From an uncultured Acetobacteraceae bacterium (GTDB lineage Bacteria; Pseudomonadota; Alphaproteobacteria; Acetobacterales; Acetobacteraceae): a stretch of 8,984 nt of DNA. This document shows, piece after piece, positions 1 to 5,706 of this stretch. The position numbers were made by a program, and so were the translations under genes. The notes beneath the pieces were generated by a model that made no database searches, was not told the origin of the DNA, and was given only the letters and a program-made list of their open reading frames with translations. Location of the stretch: NCBI GenBank assembly GCA_903839965.1, contig CAIMEK010000248.1, positions 1-8,984 of the forward strand. The letters are read 5' to 3'. Positions within the stretch are counted from its first letter, which is position 1, and each line of letters starts with the position of its first letter.

Positions 1-37
1 CGCCCCGGACGTGGTGGCGGCCAGGAACCCAATCGGC

Positions 38-625
38 GTGACCCGCCTTCGTCGCAGTTCGGCCGTGTCGGCGGCGTTGCTGGCGGTGCTGCTGGCGGCG
101 CCGGCGGCGCACGCCGAGGCCGACCTCGATGGCCAGCACGCCACGGTCCAGTGGCGCAACGCCAATCTCGGGCTCGACCGGCCGCTGGTGGACTCCGCGG
201 CGACTACGCTGGTGAGCCGCGATTTCACCGTCGGCGACGGGCCCGGGGTCACCGATCTCGGCTTCTATCCCTCGCTCAGCCTGCAGGCGACCCCCGACCG
301 GCTGGAATTCAGCTTCTCGGCGGGTTGGTGCTGCCTGTTGGACCACCGCGACGCCTTCGTCGGGCCGGTGGTCACCTTCACCTCGCTGCCGGACGACCAG
401 GACCTGCAGGTGACGATCGGGGACGGCACCATCCCGCTGACCCCGGCCGACGTGCAGGTGGACGGCAACCGTATCGCCGTGGACCTGCATGGCCGCGACA
501 TCGGCGGCGGCCGGTTGACCCTGCTGGTGCATCCCGGCTCGAACCTCGCCGAGCGGGTGACGCTGGGCCTGATCGGCATCGGCCTGATCACGCTGGGCAT
601 CCTGCGGCGGCGCTGGCTGGCCTGA
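38..625 (+). CDS. Secreted/tail-anchored protein of unknown function
   Basis: I do not recognise the family. From GTG at 38 the product is 195 residues. It starts with a classic Sec signal peptide: Arg-rich n-region (residues 3-6), Ala/Leu-rich core, and likely cleavage after Ala-His-Ala at residue 26. The exported part (27-172) looks beta-rich, with many D/G/T/V residues and a Cys-Cys pair at 98-99. It ends in a hydrophobic segment (about 174-188) followed by Arg-Arg-Arg-Trp-Leu-Ala. This tail resembles a PEP-CTERM-type sorting signal (helix plus basic end), but no PEP motif precedes it, so it may simply be a membrane tail anchor. In-frame GTGs at 11 and 14 are alternative starts. I prefer 38 because it leaves a compact signal peptide and has AGGAA at 22-26. 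The frame is open to the window edge. It converges on the minus-strand P-loop gene with a 1-bp gap. Confidence 0.7.
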   Translation: MTRLRRSSAVSAALLAVLLAAPAAHAEADLDGQHATVQWRNANLGLDRPLVDSAATTLVSRDFTVGDGPGVTDLGFYPSLSLQATPDRLEFSFSAGWCCLLDHRDAFVGPVVTFTSLPDDQDLQVTIGDGTIPLTPADVQVDGNRIAVDLHGRDIGGGRLTLLVHPGSNLAERVTLGLIGIGLITLGILRRRWLA

Positions 626-626
626 T

Positions 627-1163
627 TTACGCCACCCCAGTCAAAACGGCCCGCACCAGGGCGCGCGTCGGCTGGTTGCCCGCCAGCTTCAGCACCGGGC
701 ACGGCAATCCGGCCAGCCACGCCGCGTGGCGGTGGCGGCTACGGCCCTCGTTCAGGGGGCTTTCATAGCTGGCGGCCCAGGCCAGGAACGCCCGGCATTC
801 GCCATATTGCGCTCCGCCCGGCGCGACGGCGGTGCGGCCGTAGCGCACCCGCTCGCGCGCGGCCAGCCGGGCCACGCGGATCTCGGTCGGCACGTCCAGC
901 CAGACCACCAGGTCGAACAGCGCCGCCAGCTGGTCGCCCCAGCCGTCCAGCGACCCCGACAGCACCCAGGTCCGGCGCTCGCCCAGCAGTTCGCCGAGCA
1001 GGCGCTGCCGGTCGGGCGCGCTGAGCTTTTCCCGGTACGGCGGATCGGTGGGCCGCCAGAAGAAGTCGTCGCTGTCGAAATGCGGCGCCGCCAGGCGCTG
1101 CGCCAGGGCACGGCCGAGCGTGGTCGTGCCCGATCCCGAGGCGCCGGTGATGTGCAGCCGCAT
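627..1163 (-). CDS. P-loop NTPase, adenylate-kinase-like, with lysine-less Walker A
   Basis: This is a 178-residue cytosolic protein of the P-loop kinase fold, similar in layout to small nucleoside or shikimate kinases and often annotated as AAA family ATPase or adenylate kinase. The phosphate loop is at residues 7-14, Gly-Ala-Ser-Gly-Ser-Gly-Thr-Thr, so the usual lysine is a threonine. An Asp cluster (D30, D32, D33) follows strand 2, where small kinases bind substrate. A hydrophobic strand ending in Asp (83-90) could serve as Walker B, and an Arg-rich stretch (96-108) could be a lid. I chose ATG 1163 because it puts the P-loop at the N-terminus as is typical; an upstream in-frame ATG at 1220 would only add residues overlapping atpF. 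It starts 10 bp after atpF with no clear Shine-Dalgarno site, suggesting co-transcription and translational coupling. Its substrate cannot be inferred. Confidence 0.8.
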   Translation of the reverse strand: MRLHITGASGSGTTTLGRALAQRLAAPHFDSDDFFWRPTDPPYREKLSAPDRQRLLGELLGERRTWVLSGSLDGWGDQLAALFDLVVWLDVPTEIRVARLAARERVRYGRTAVAPGGAQYGECRAFLAWAASYESPLNEGRSRHRHAAWLAGLPCPVLKLAGNQPTRALVRAVLTGVA

Positions 1164-1173
1164 GTGCGCGCAG

Positions 1174-1683
1174 TCAGGCGGCGCGGCGGCCCAGCGCGTT
1201 GGGCAGGCCGCCGATGGCATGGTCGATCAGCGCCCCGTCGGCCTCCGGGGTCAGTTCCGCGCGAATGACCCGTTCCGCCGCCGCGGCGGCGATTTCGGCG
1301 GCGGCGTGGCGGACATCGTCCACCGCGGCCTTCTCGGCGGCGGCGATGCGGTCCATCGCCATGCGCTCGCGTCGCTCGGCGGCGGCCATCGCCTCGTCCT
1401 GGGCGGCGACGGCGAGGCGGGCGGCCTCGTCCTTGGCGCCGGCGAGCAACGCCTCCGCCTCGGCCAGCGCGCTCTCGCGCCGCCTGGTGGCGTCCGCCAG
1501 CATGGCCTCGGCCTCCTCGCGCAAGCGCTGGGCCTCGGCCAGTTCGGCGCGCACGGCGTCGGCCCGCGCGTCCAGCATCGCGGCCACCACCTTCCAGATC
1601 CGGGTGCCGAACAGCAGGAAGAAGATGATGAAGGCGGCGGCGACCCAGTTGCGGGGGTCGGCGAAGAAGGGTTCCGCGTGCAT
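1174..1683 (-). CDS. atpF: ATP synthase F0 subunit b
   Basis: This is a peripheral stalk subunit of F-type ATP synthase that links the membrane a subunit to the F1 head and stops the alpha3beta3 ring from rotating. The product is 169 residues, with a short N-terminus, one membrane helix (about 11-29) and then a long Ala/Glu/Arg-rich amphipathic helix (about 36-145) of the kind that dimerises as a right-handed coiled coil. The C-terminus (about 145-165) would contact delta. The start is well supported: AAGGAGG lies about 5 bases before ATG 1683. It follows atpF' by 11 bp in the same direction. Two distinct b-type genes in one F0 cluster is the pattern of alphaproteobacteria, cyanobacteria and plastids, where b and b' form a heterodimer. 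Confidence 0.95.
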   Translation of the reverse strand: MHAEPFFADPRNWVAAAFIIFFLLFGTRIWKVVAAMLDARADAVRAELAEAQRLREEAEAMLADATRRRESALAEAEALLAGAKDEAARLAVAAQDEAMAAAERRERMAMDRIAAAEKAAVDDVRHAAAEIAAAAAERVIRAELTPEADGALIDHAIGGLPNALGRRAA

Positions 1684-1694
1684 CGGTGCCTCCT

Positions 1695-2264
1695 TCAGAC
1701 GTGGCCGCGGGCGGCGAGCGCATCGCCGACCGCCGCCGCCACCGCATCGGCCGGCGCCGGCCGGCCGGTCAGGCGCGCCACCACTTCCGCAGCGGTCTCG
1801 GTCGCGACCTGGCGCAGCGCGCCCATCGCCGAGGTCCGGGCCGCCTCGATGCGCTGTTCGGCTTCACCCAGTTGGGTGTCCAGCCGGGCCAGCAGCCGGG
1901 CGGAATGTTCCGCCGCGGCTTCCTTCGCGATCCCCACCGCATGCGCGATCTCGGCCTGGGCCTCGGCATGCGCGTGTCGCGTTGCCTCGGTCAGGCTGGC
2001 AATCGCGGTGTCGGACTCGGCCTTGGCGCGCTGCGCCGCCTCGAGGTCGCCGGCGATCGCCGCGGCGCGCATCTTCAGCACGTCCGCCATCTTCGGCAGC
2101 GCCCACTGCTTGAGCAGCAGGTAGAGCACCACGAAGATGATCGCCAGCCAGACGACCTGGCTGGTCGTCAGCGGGTTGGCGAAATCGAGCTGCGGCATGC
2201 CCTCCGCCAGGGCGGCGGCGGGCAGGGCCAGCAGGGCAACGGCGGCGAGGACGATCCGGCGCAT
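1695..2264 (-). CDS. atpF': ATP synthase F0 subunit b' with N-terminal signal-like sequence
   Basis: This is the second peripheral-stalk subunit (b', also called atpG or atpX), expected to pair with the b subunit encoded just downstream. The product is 189 residues. Residues 1-20 look like a cleavable signal peptide (Arg-Arg, Ala/Leu core, Ala-Leu-Ala before Glu21). The usual b' start follows: Met-Pro-Gln-Leu-Asp-Phe near residues 23-28, a membrane helix at about 36-52, and a long coiled-coil helix (about 62-165). Most b' proteins begin at the MPQ block, so the leader is an addition, which I recall in some Acetobacteraceae. GGGAG about 5 bases before ATG 2264 supports translation of the leader; starting at Met23 would lose this site. 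It lies 61 bp downstream of atpE, across a GC-rich stem-loop. Confidence 0.93.
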   Translation of the reverse strand: MRRIVLAAVALLALPAAALAEGMPQLDFANPLTTSQVVWLAIIFVVLYLLLKQWALPKMADVLKMRAAAIAGDLEAAQRAKAESDTAIASLTEATRHAHAEAQAEIAHAVGIAKEAAAEHSARLLARLDTQLGEAEQRIEAARTSAMGALRQVATETAAEVVARLTGRPAPADAVAAAVGDALAARGHV

Positions 2265-2300
2265 GGCGGCTCCCGGCGGGGGTCTGGGCGGGTTGGGGCT

Positions 2301-2318
2301 GGCGGCGCGGGGGCCGCC
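2301..2318 (-). promoter_or_regulatory. GC-rich stem-loop between atpE and atpF'
   Basis: A perfect 6-bp stem (GGCGGC / GCCGCC) with a 6-base loop lies 7 bases after the atpE stop codon in the atp transcript. No U-tract follows, so it is not a standard intrinsic terminator. A 3' stem-loop here could protect the upstream atpE message from 3' exonucleases or weaken read-through into atpF', raising c-subunit output over b and b'. The structure is seen in the sequence; the role is inference. Confidence 0.4.
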
Positions 2319-2325
2319 GGACCCG

Positions 2326-2550
2326 TCAGACGAACAGGATGATGAACGCGATGACCAGCGCGTACAGCGCCACCGCCTCGGTCAGCGCGAAGCCCAGGAT
2401 GGCCAGGCCGAACACGTTGTCGCGCGCCGACGGGTTGCGCGCGATGCTGGAGACCAGAGCCGCGAAGATGTTGCCGATACCCACGCCGACGCCGGCGAGG
2501 CCGATGACGGCAAGGCCCGCGCCAATCAGCTTGGCAGAAGCGAGATCCAT
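2326..2550 (-). CDS. atpE: ATP synthase F0 subunit c (proteolipid ring)
   Basis: This is the ring-forming proteolipid that carries protons through F0 and turns the rotor. At 74 residues it has the normal length: a two-helix hairpin with helix 1 about 7-33 and helix 2 about 46-74. Helix 1 holds the glycine-repeat packing motif (G20, G22, G24, G26). The polar loop is Arg38-Asn39-Pro40, contacting gamma/epsilon. Helix 2 holds the proton-binding carboxylate Glu58 in Leu-Thr-Glu-Ala. Residue 59 is Ala instead of Ser, and the Gln and Ser ligands of sodium-type rings are absent, so proton coupling is expected. AGGAA lies about 8 bases before ATG 2550. Stem-loops occur on both sides of the gene, upstream of its ribosome site and after its stop, fitting the need for about ten copies per complex. 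Confidence 0.97.
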   Translation of the reverse strand: MDLASAKLIGAGLAVIGLAGVGVGIGNIFAALVSSIARNPSARDNVFGLAILGFALTEAVALYALVIAFIILFV

Positions 2551-2580
2551 ATGTGCGTTTCCTTTCGTGATCGGGTGCGG

Positions 2581-2599
2581 CGGCAGCGAAGGGCTGCCG
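2581..2599 (-). promoter_or_regulatory. Stem-loop in the atpB-atpE spacer
   Basis: A perfect 7-bp stem (CGGCAGC / GCTGCCG) with a 5-base loop lies in the 69-bp gap between atpB and atpE, about 20 bases upstream of the atpE Shine-Dalgarno site. No U-tract follows, so termination is unlikely. It could be a processing or stability element, leaving atpE with a protected 5' end. The structure is visible; the function is inferred. Confidence 0.4.
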
Positions 2600-2619
2600 G
2601 CGGGTGCGACGATGGCGGG

Positions 2620-3375
2620 TTAATGGAGGTGCACGGCGTCGTGCAGGTAGATGCAGGTGAGCACGGCGAACACATAGGCCTGCAGCGCAGCGACCAGGAA
2701 TTCGAAGCCGATCAGCGCCACGTTGACCGCCAGCGAGAGGGCGGCCGGGGCCAGATAGATGAAGCCGGCGGCGCCGAGCATGACGATGAACGCGCCGAAC
2801 ACCTCCAGCATCACGTGGCCCGCCATCATGTTGGCGAACAAGCGGACCGACAGCGAGATCAGGCGCGACAGGTACGACAGCACCTCGATCGGCACCAGCA
2901 GCGGCAACAGCAGCTTGGGCACGCCCTGCGGCACGAAGTAGCTGAAGAACTTCCAGCCGTGCAGGGCCAGGCCCACGTAGGTGGTGAGCACCATCACCAG
3001 CACGGTGAGCGCCAGGGTGACGGCGATGTGGCTGGTGAAGGTGAAGGCGTACGGCCAGACGCCGATCACATTGCCGAGCAGGATGAAGAAGAACAGCGTG
3101 AACACCAGCGGGAAGAACTTGCGTCCCGCCTCGCCGATCTGGTCGGTGCACATGTCGTAGATGAAGGTGTAGGCAAGCTCCGCCGCCGCCTGCAGCCGCC
3201 CCGGCACGATCGCGCGCGGGCGCGCGCCGAAATACAGCAGCGCCAGCACCGCGGCGGCGGCCAGCACCATCATCAGGTTGGCCTGGGTGAAGTTCACCGA
3301 GGCGCCGACGAACCACCCCACCGTGTGCAGCTGGAACTGCCCCAGGGCGTCGATACCGTGTCCTTCAGCCGCCAC
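2620..3375 (-). CDS. atpB: ATP synthase F0 subunit a (proton channel)
   Basis: This is the stator subunit that forms the two proton half-channels against the c ring. From GTG 3375 the product is 251 residues, normal for alphaproteobacteria, with several hydrophobic helices across residues about 30-245. Family marks are visible: the essential Arg at residue 178 in Ser-Val-Arg-Leu-Phe-Ala-Asn-Met-Met-Ala-Gly-His (E. coli aR210), Asn102 in the Gly-Asn-Val-Ile-Gly block, and Gln232 in the Leu-Gln-Ala-Tyr-Val-Phe segment near the C-terminus (E. coli aQ252). The start is uncertain. An in-frame TTG at 3381 is possible, but GGGGG at 3387-3383 lies 7 bases from GTG 3375 and only 1 base from the TTG, so I prefer the GTG. 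It follows atpI by 15 bp; atpE comes 69 bp later. Confidence 0.95.
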   Translation of the reverse strand: MAAEGHGIDALGQFQLHTVGWFVGASVNFTQANLMMVLAAAAVLALLYFGARPRAIVPGRLQAAAELAYTFIYDMCTDQIGEAGRKFFPLVFTLFFFILLGNVIGVWPYAFTFTSHIAVTLALTVLVMVLTTYVGLALHGWKFFSYFVPQGVPKLLLPLLVPIEVLSYLSRLISLSVRLFANMMAGHVMLEVFGAFIVMLGAAGFIYLAPAALSLAVNVALIGFEFLVAALQAYVFAVLTCIYLHDAVHLH

Positions 3376-3390
3376 CGCCAAACCCCCGCT

Positions 3391-3711
3391 TCATAGCCGT
3401 CGCTCTCCCGGCGGTTGCCGCCCGGGCCCCATCAGGCGCCAGACATTCGCCACCCCCGCCGCGCCGCCCAACAGCAAGAACACCGCGAGCAGCACCGGCG
3501 AGGTATGCAGCCACTTGTCGAGCAGCCAACCGATCGCCACTCCCACGAACAACGCGGACACCAGTTCCACACCGACCCGCAGGCCGATTCCCATGGGCGA
3601 AAGCCTGGCGGTGGAATGCCCCGCCGGTACCGGGTCCAACCCCTGTCGGCGCCGTGCGGCGTGCAGCCTGTCCTCGAAGGAACCGCCGCCTTTCCCCTCG
3701 CTTTCGTCCAT
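3391..3711 (-). CDS. atpI: ATP synthase protein I
   Basis: AtpI is a small membrane protein encoded first in many F0 operons. In studied bacteria it helps assemble the c ring or acts in magnesium handling; it is not part of the finished enzyme. The product is 106 residues: a charged, Gly-rich cytoplasmic N-terminus (1-40), two membrane helices (about 43-64 and 71-93) separated by a short Asp-Lys-Trp loop, and a short basic tail. The Gly-Trp-Leu-Leu-Asp-Lys-Trp motif at the end of helix 1 is typical of the AtpI/AtpZ family. A GGGGCGG stretch sits about 5 bases before ATG 3711. It is the first gene of the cluster, with a promoter-like sequence 43-71 bp upstream. Its stop overlaps an out-of-frame ATG as ATGA, which opens only a nine-codon frame before atpB. 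Confidence 0.92.
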   Translation of the reverse strand: MDESEGKGGGSFEDRLHAARRRQGLDPVPAGHSTARLSPMGIGLRVGVELVSALFVGVAIGWLLDKWLHTSPVLLAVFLLLGGAAGVANVWRLMGPGRQPPGERRL

Positions 3712-3753
3712 TCATCCGCCCCAGTGCAAGTCTCCTTGCCGGAAAGCGTCGTT

Positions 3754-3782
3754 CTGCTAACGGCGGGGGAGGAGGGTGTCAA
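3754..3782 (-). promoter_or_regulatory. Candidate sigma-70 promoter of the atp F0 operon
   Basis: On the minus strand a perfect TTGACA (-35, 3782-3777) is followed after 17 bases by TAGCAG (-10, 3759-3754), a poor but plausible -10 for a high-GC alphaproteobacterium. Transcription would begin near 3747, about 36 bases before the atpI start codon. The gap between the DUF2189 gene and atpI is 176 bp and this is the only -35-quality box I found in it. Confidence 0.5.
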
Positions 3783-3865
3783 GAACGGTTGAGCTTCGGG
3801 CGCGGTTCACGCGCCTGAATAAGCCGTGCACCCCCCCTTGCGCCGCACGCCTTTGGGGAAGGCCG

Positions 3866-3879
3866 CCGAGCCTGCTCGG
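3866..3879. other. Palindromic stem-loop downstream of the DUF2189 gene
   Basis: The 14-base palindrome CCGAGCCTGCTCGG lies 8 bases after the stop codon of the DUF2189 gene. It can form a 5-bp stem with a 4-base loop on either strand. Neither strand has a T-run after it, so I cannot call it an intrinsic terminator. It may still mark the 3' end of the upstream transcript. The other bases of the 3712-3887 spacer, apart from the promoter candidate, show nothing I can name. Confidence 0.3.
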
Positions 3880-3887
3880 GGGTAAAC

Positions 3888-4664
3888 TCAGAAAGCCGGC
3901 CGGATCACCGCCCGGTAGGCGTGCCAGCTGGCGTGGCCGATCAGCGGCAGCGTCACGCACAGCCCGATATACCAGCACGCCAGCCCGGCGACGGTGAACA
4001 GCACGATCAGCGCCGCCCACACCGCCATCGGCCGCGCATTCACCGCCACCGCCGTCGCGCTGGTCGCCAGCGCTTCCGCCAGCCCGACCGGACGGTCCAG
4101 CATCAGCGGCAACGAGAAGGCTCCGGCCACGAACACCACGCTGGCCATCACCGCGCCGATGCCGGCGCCAAGCGCAAGGAAGAGCAGCCCGCGCGCGGTG
4201 AACAGGGTGCCGGCCAGCACGCGCCCCCAGTCGAACCCGGCATCCGGAAACGCCAGCGCGAACACCACGGCGGCGATCCACAGCCACACCGCCAGGAAGA
4301 CCAGCAGCGCCACCCCGAGTGCCAGCAGCGGCCGCGGGTTGGACCGCCAAGCCGCATAGGCCGAGCCGAGCGCCGCTTCGCGGCCCGCCTCCAGGTCGCG
4401 GCTGATGGCGTAGAACCCCACGGTGAGCGCCGGGCCGACCAGCATGAAGCCGGCGCCGAGCGGGGGGATCAGGTAGTCCAGGTCGGCGGCCGCCAGCGCC
4501 AGGGTCAGGCAGAACCCGGCGACGACGAAGACGAAGGCGTAAGCCGCGCTCAGCCCGCGGCTGCGGCGAAAGTCGAGCCAGCCCGCGGCGAGCCAACGGA
4601 ACGGCGCATCGCTGGTCACCCGGCGGACCGCAAACGCCGGCCGTCTGCTCAGTCGTTCGCCCAT
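3888..4664 (-). CDS. DUF2189 domain-containing integral membrane protein
   Basis: This 258-residue protein is predicted in the inner membrane. A basic cytoplasmic N-terminus (1-38) with Trp and Arg residues leads into about five or six hydrophobic segments: 39-58, 65-87, 113-139, 157-187 (probably two passes) and 213-241. The C-terminal block Pro-Leu-Ile-Gly-His-Ala-Ser-Trp-His-Ala-Tyr-Arg (240-251) and the Tyr-Ala-Ile-Ser-Arg-Asp segment (85-90) are features I associate with the DUF2189 family, common in alpha- and betaproteobacteria and without an established function. The start at ATG 4664 has an AGGGGGGG run about 7 bases upstream. It points the same way as the atp operon but is 176 bp away with its own stem-loop and a promoter between, so it is probably a separate unit. 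Confidence 0.85.
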   Translation of the reverse strand: MGERLSRRPAFAVRRVTSDAPFRWLAAGWLDFRRSRGLSAAYAFVFVVAGFCLTLALAAADLDYLIPPLGAGFMLVGPALTVGFYAISRDLEAGREAALGSAYAAWRSNPRPLLALGVALLVFLAVWLWIAAVVFALAFPDAGFDWGRVLAGTLFTARGLLFLALGAGIGAVMASVVFVAGAFSLPLMLDRPVGLAEALATSATAVAVNARPMAVWAALIVLFTVAGLACWYIGLCVTLPLIGHASWHAYRAVIRPAF

Positions 4665-4816
4665 CGCTCGGCCCCCCCTTGGCGGTCTTGCTTAGCCGGC
4701 AAACTAGCGGAGACGCCGCGGTCTCGCCACTGTGGCGGTCGGTTTCCCCGATGCACCGACCGTGTATGCGGTGCGCGATGAGCCGCCGCCGAAACTCCGC
4801 CCAGCCCGGCGCGAGC

Positions 4817-4882
4817 CTTGGCGTGGACCTGTTCTTCCTGATCAGCGGCTTCATCATGGTGGTAACGACCCGCGGCAGCGAT
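4817..4882 (+). pseudogene. Acyltransferase-3 family fragment
   Basis: About 22 codons read Leu-Gly-Val-Asp-Leu-Phe-Phe-Leu-Ile-Ser-Gly-Phe-Ile-Met-Val-Val-Thr-Thr-Arg-Gly. This matches the highly conserved early segment of membrane acyltransferase-3 proteins (OafA/ExoZ-like O-acyltransferases for sugars and surface polymers). The conserved Arg-His segment that should lie about 40 residues upstream is absent, and downstream the frame becomes Ala/Arg-rich sequence without membrane helices. It is a relic cut on both sides. Its downstream end overlaps the antisense ABC-transporter remnant. The motif is visible; the assignment rests on my recall of the family. Confidence 0.55.
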
Positions 4883-5156
4883 GGCTCCGCCGCCTACGCA
4901 CCTGCTGCTGCGCGGTGTCCCACTCGCCCGGCTGACGCGGCCGGCGGCAAGGAGCGATTAGCGGCGTCGCCGGCCGCTTCTGCGCGACCTTCACGAAACT
5001 GCAGGACTGGCGCCGCCACATGCGCGCATAGGCGCCGTCGGTCGCCAGCAGCGTTGCGTGGCTGCCCTGCTCGACAATGCGCCCGTGCTCCAGCACCACC
5101 AGCCGGTCCATGCGCGCGATGGTGGACAGGCGATGCACGATGGCGATCACCGTGCG
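4854..5156 (-). pseudogene. C-terminal remnant of an ABC exporter (ATPase domain end)
   Basis: Residues encoded by 5156-5004 match the end of the nucleotide-binding domain of MsbA/HlyB-type ABC exporters: the H-loop region Val-His-Arg-Leu-Ser-Thr-Ile, then Asp-Arg-Leu-Val-Val-Leu, Gly-Arg-Ile-Val-Glu-Gln-Gly-Ser-His, and the terminal Gly-Ala-Tyr-Ala-Arg-Met-Trp-Arg. The membrane domain, Walker A, signature and Walker B are missing, because homology stops at about 5156, where transposase sequence on the other strand starts. The frame runs on to a stop at 4854, but the last 50 residues look non-conserved and partly lie antisense to the acyltransferase relic. About 50 recognisable residues out of the usual 570-600 remain, so this is not functional. 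Confidence 0.7.
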
Positions 5157-5640
5157 GGTCCTCGGCGTCGTCGGCGACACCCGCACCGAACAGGACTACG
5201 CCAGCTTCCGGAAAACCCTGTTCGCAACCGGCGCGCCAACCACGGCCTGGCATGTTGTTGCTGACAATCTCGCCACGCATGTCTCCGAAAGCGTGGTCCG
5301 CCTGGTCGCCGATCTGTGCGGGATCGAGGACGAGTGTGGCGAGAAGGGCAAATCCGCCGTGCCGGCCGCAATGGTTACGAGAGAGGCGTTCCTGCGTGAT
5401 GCCGCACATCGCAGCCGCTTTCCCTTCACCCCCAGGCATGCACCCTGGCTCAACCAGATCGAGATCTGGTTCTCGATCCGCGCCCGCAAGCTGCTGCGGC
5501 GTGCCGGCTTTACCTCCCAGCAGGACCTCAAGGCGCGGAGCGAGCCGTTCATCGCCCACTTCAACCAGACCCTGGCCAAGCCATTCAAGTGGACCAGGAC
5601 AGGCAAGCCGCTCGCGGCCTGAGATAGACGGAAATGGGGT
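5157..5640 (+). mobile_element. Remnant of an IS630-family insertion sequence (right part)
   Basis: The stretch holds the 3' half of an IS630-type transposase gene and probably the right end of the element. The left half is gone: recognisable IS630 sequence starts abruptly where the ABC exporter remnant ends. Because the left terminal inverted repeat is missing, the right end cannot be fixed from symmetry; it should lie within a few tens of bases after the transposase stop at 5622. IS630 elements insert at TA, and a TA occurs at 5660-5661, but nothing proves this is the boundary. Confidence 0.55.
5173..5622 (+). pseudogene. IS630-family transposase, C-terminal half
   Basis: The 150 codons match the second half of IS630-family DDE transposases. 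Visible marks are Thr-Arg-Thr-Glu-Gln-Asp at the start, the second catalytic Asp in Val-Ala-Asp-Asn-Leu-Ala-Thr-His, the Gly-Lys-Ser-Ala-Val block, the third catalytic residue Glu in Trp-Leu-Asn-Gln-Ile-Glu-Ile-Trp-Phe-Ser, and the conserved ending Ala-Lys-Pro-Phe-Lys-Trp-Thr-Arg-Thr-Gly-Lys-Pro-Leu. The helix-turn-helix N-terminus and the first catalytic Asp are missing, so transposition activity is not expected. The frame stays open upstream through the antisense ABC remnant, with ATG at 5140 as the nearest plausible start, so an automatic caller may report a short intact-looking CDS there. That upstream part is not transposase sequence. Confidence 0.82.
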
Positions 5641-5677
5641 CGGTTCCTCCGGCGCGCGGTACTAGCACGCCCGCCGG

Positions 5678-5706
5678 TTGACGGAAGTCCCGGCTGGGAC
5701 GATGAG
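5678..5706 (+). promoter_or_regulatory. Candidate promoter with an embedded palindrome
   Basis: TTGACG (5678-5683) is followed by a 17-base spacer and GATGAG (5701-5706), a weak -10. The spacer contains a perfect inverted repeat, GTCCC-GGCT-GGGAC (5687-5700), where a regulator could bind. It would drive the small membrane protein starting at 5737. The -10 match is poor, so this is a tentative call. Confidence 0.3.

Noticed and set aside
1..41. Possible 3' end of an upstream gene, stop TGA at 39-41 overlapping the GTG at 38
   Set aside because: Only about 12 codons are inside the window. The GTGA overlap is suggestive of coupling, but nothing identifies a gene, and the other plus frames are also open here.
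752..1747. 331-codon minus-strand frame overlapping atpF and the P-loop gene
   Set aside because: It is an out-of-frame reading of two well-supported genes, giving Arg/Gly-rich low-complexity sequence.
2137..3396. 419-codon open frame on the plus strand across the atp genes
   Set aside because: It is antisense to atpB, atpE and atpF', whose products are unmistakable. The translation is Gln/His/Arg/Glu-rich with no domain.
3850..3862. CCTT-TGGGG-AAGG as a terminator hairpin after the DUF2189 gene
   Set aside because: The stem is only 4 bp and no T-run follows on either strand.
4894..5559. 221-codon minus-strand frame over the IS630 and ABC remnants
   Set aside because: It lies antisense to the transposase fragment and has no recognisable domain; the ABC homology is in another frame ending at 4854.
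4679..5665. 328-codon plus-strand frame spanning the scrap zone
   Set aside because: Only the acyltransferase fragment at 4817-4882 is recognisable in it. The remainder is Ala/Arg/Ser/Pro-rich, and the IS630 sequence is in a different frame.
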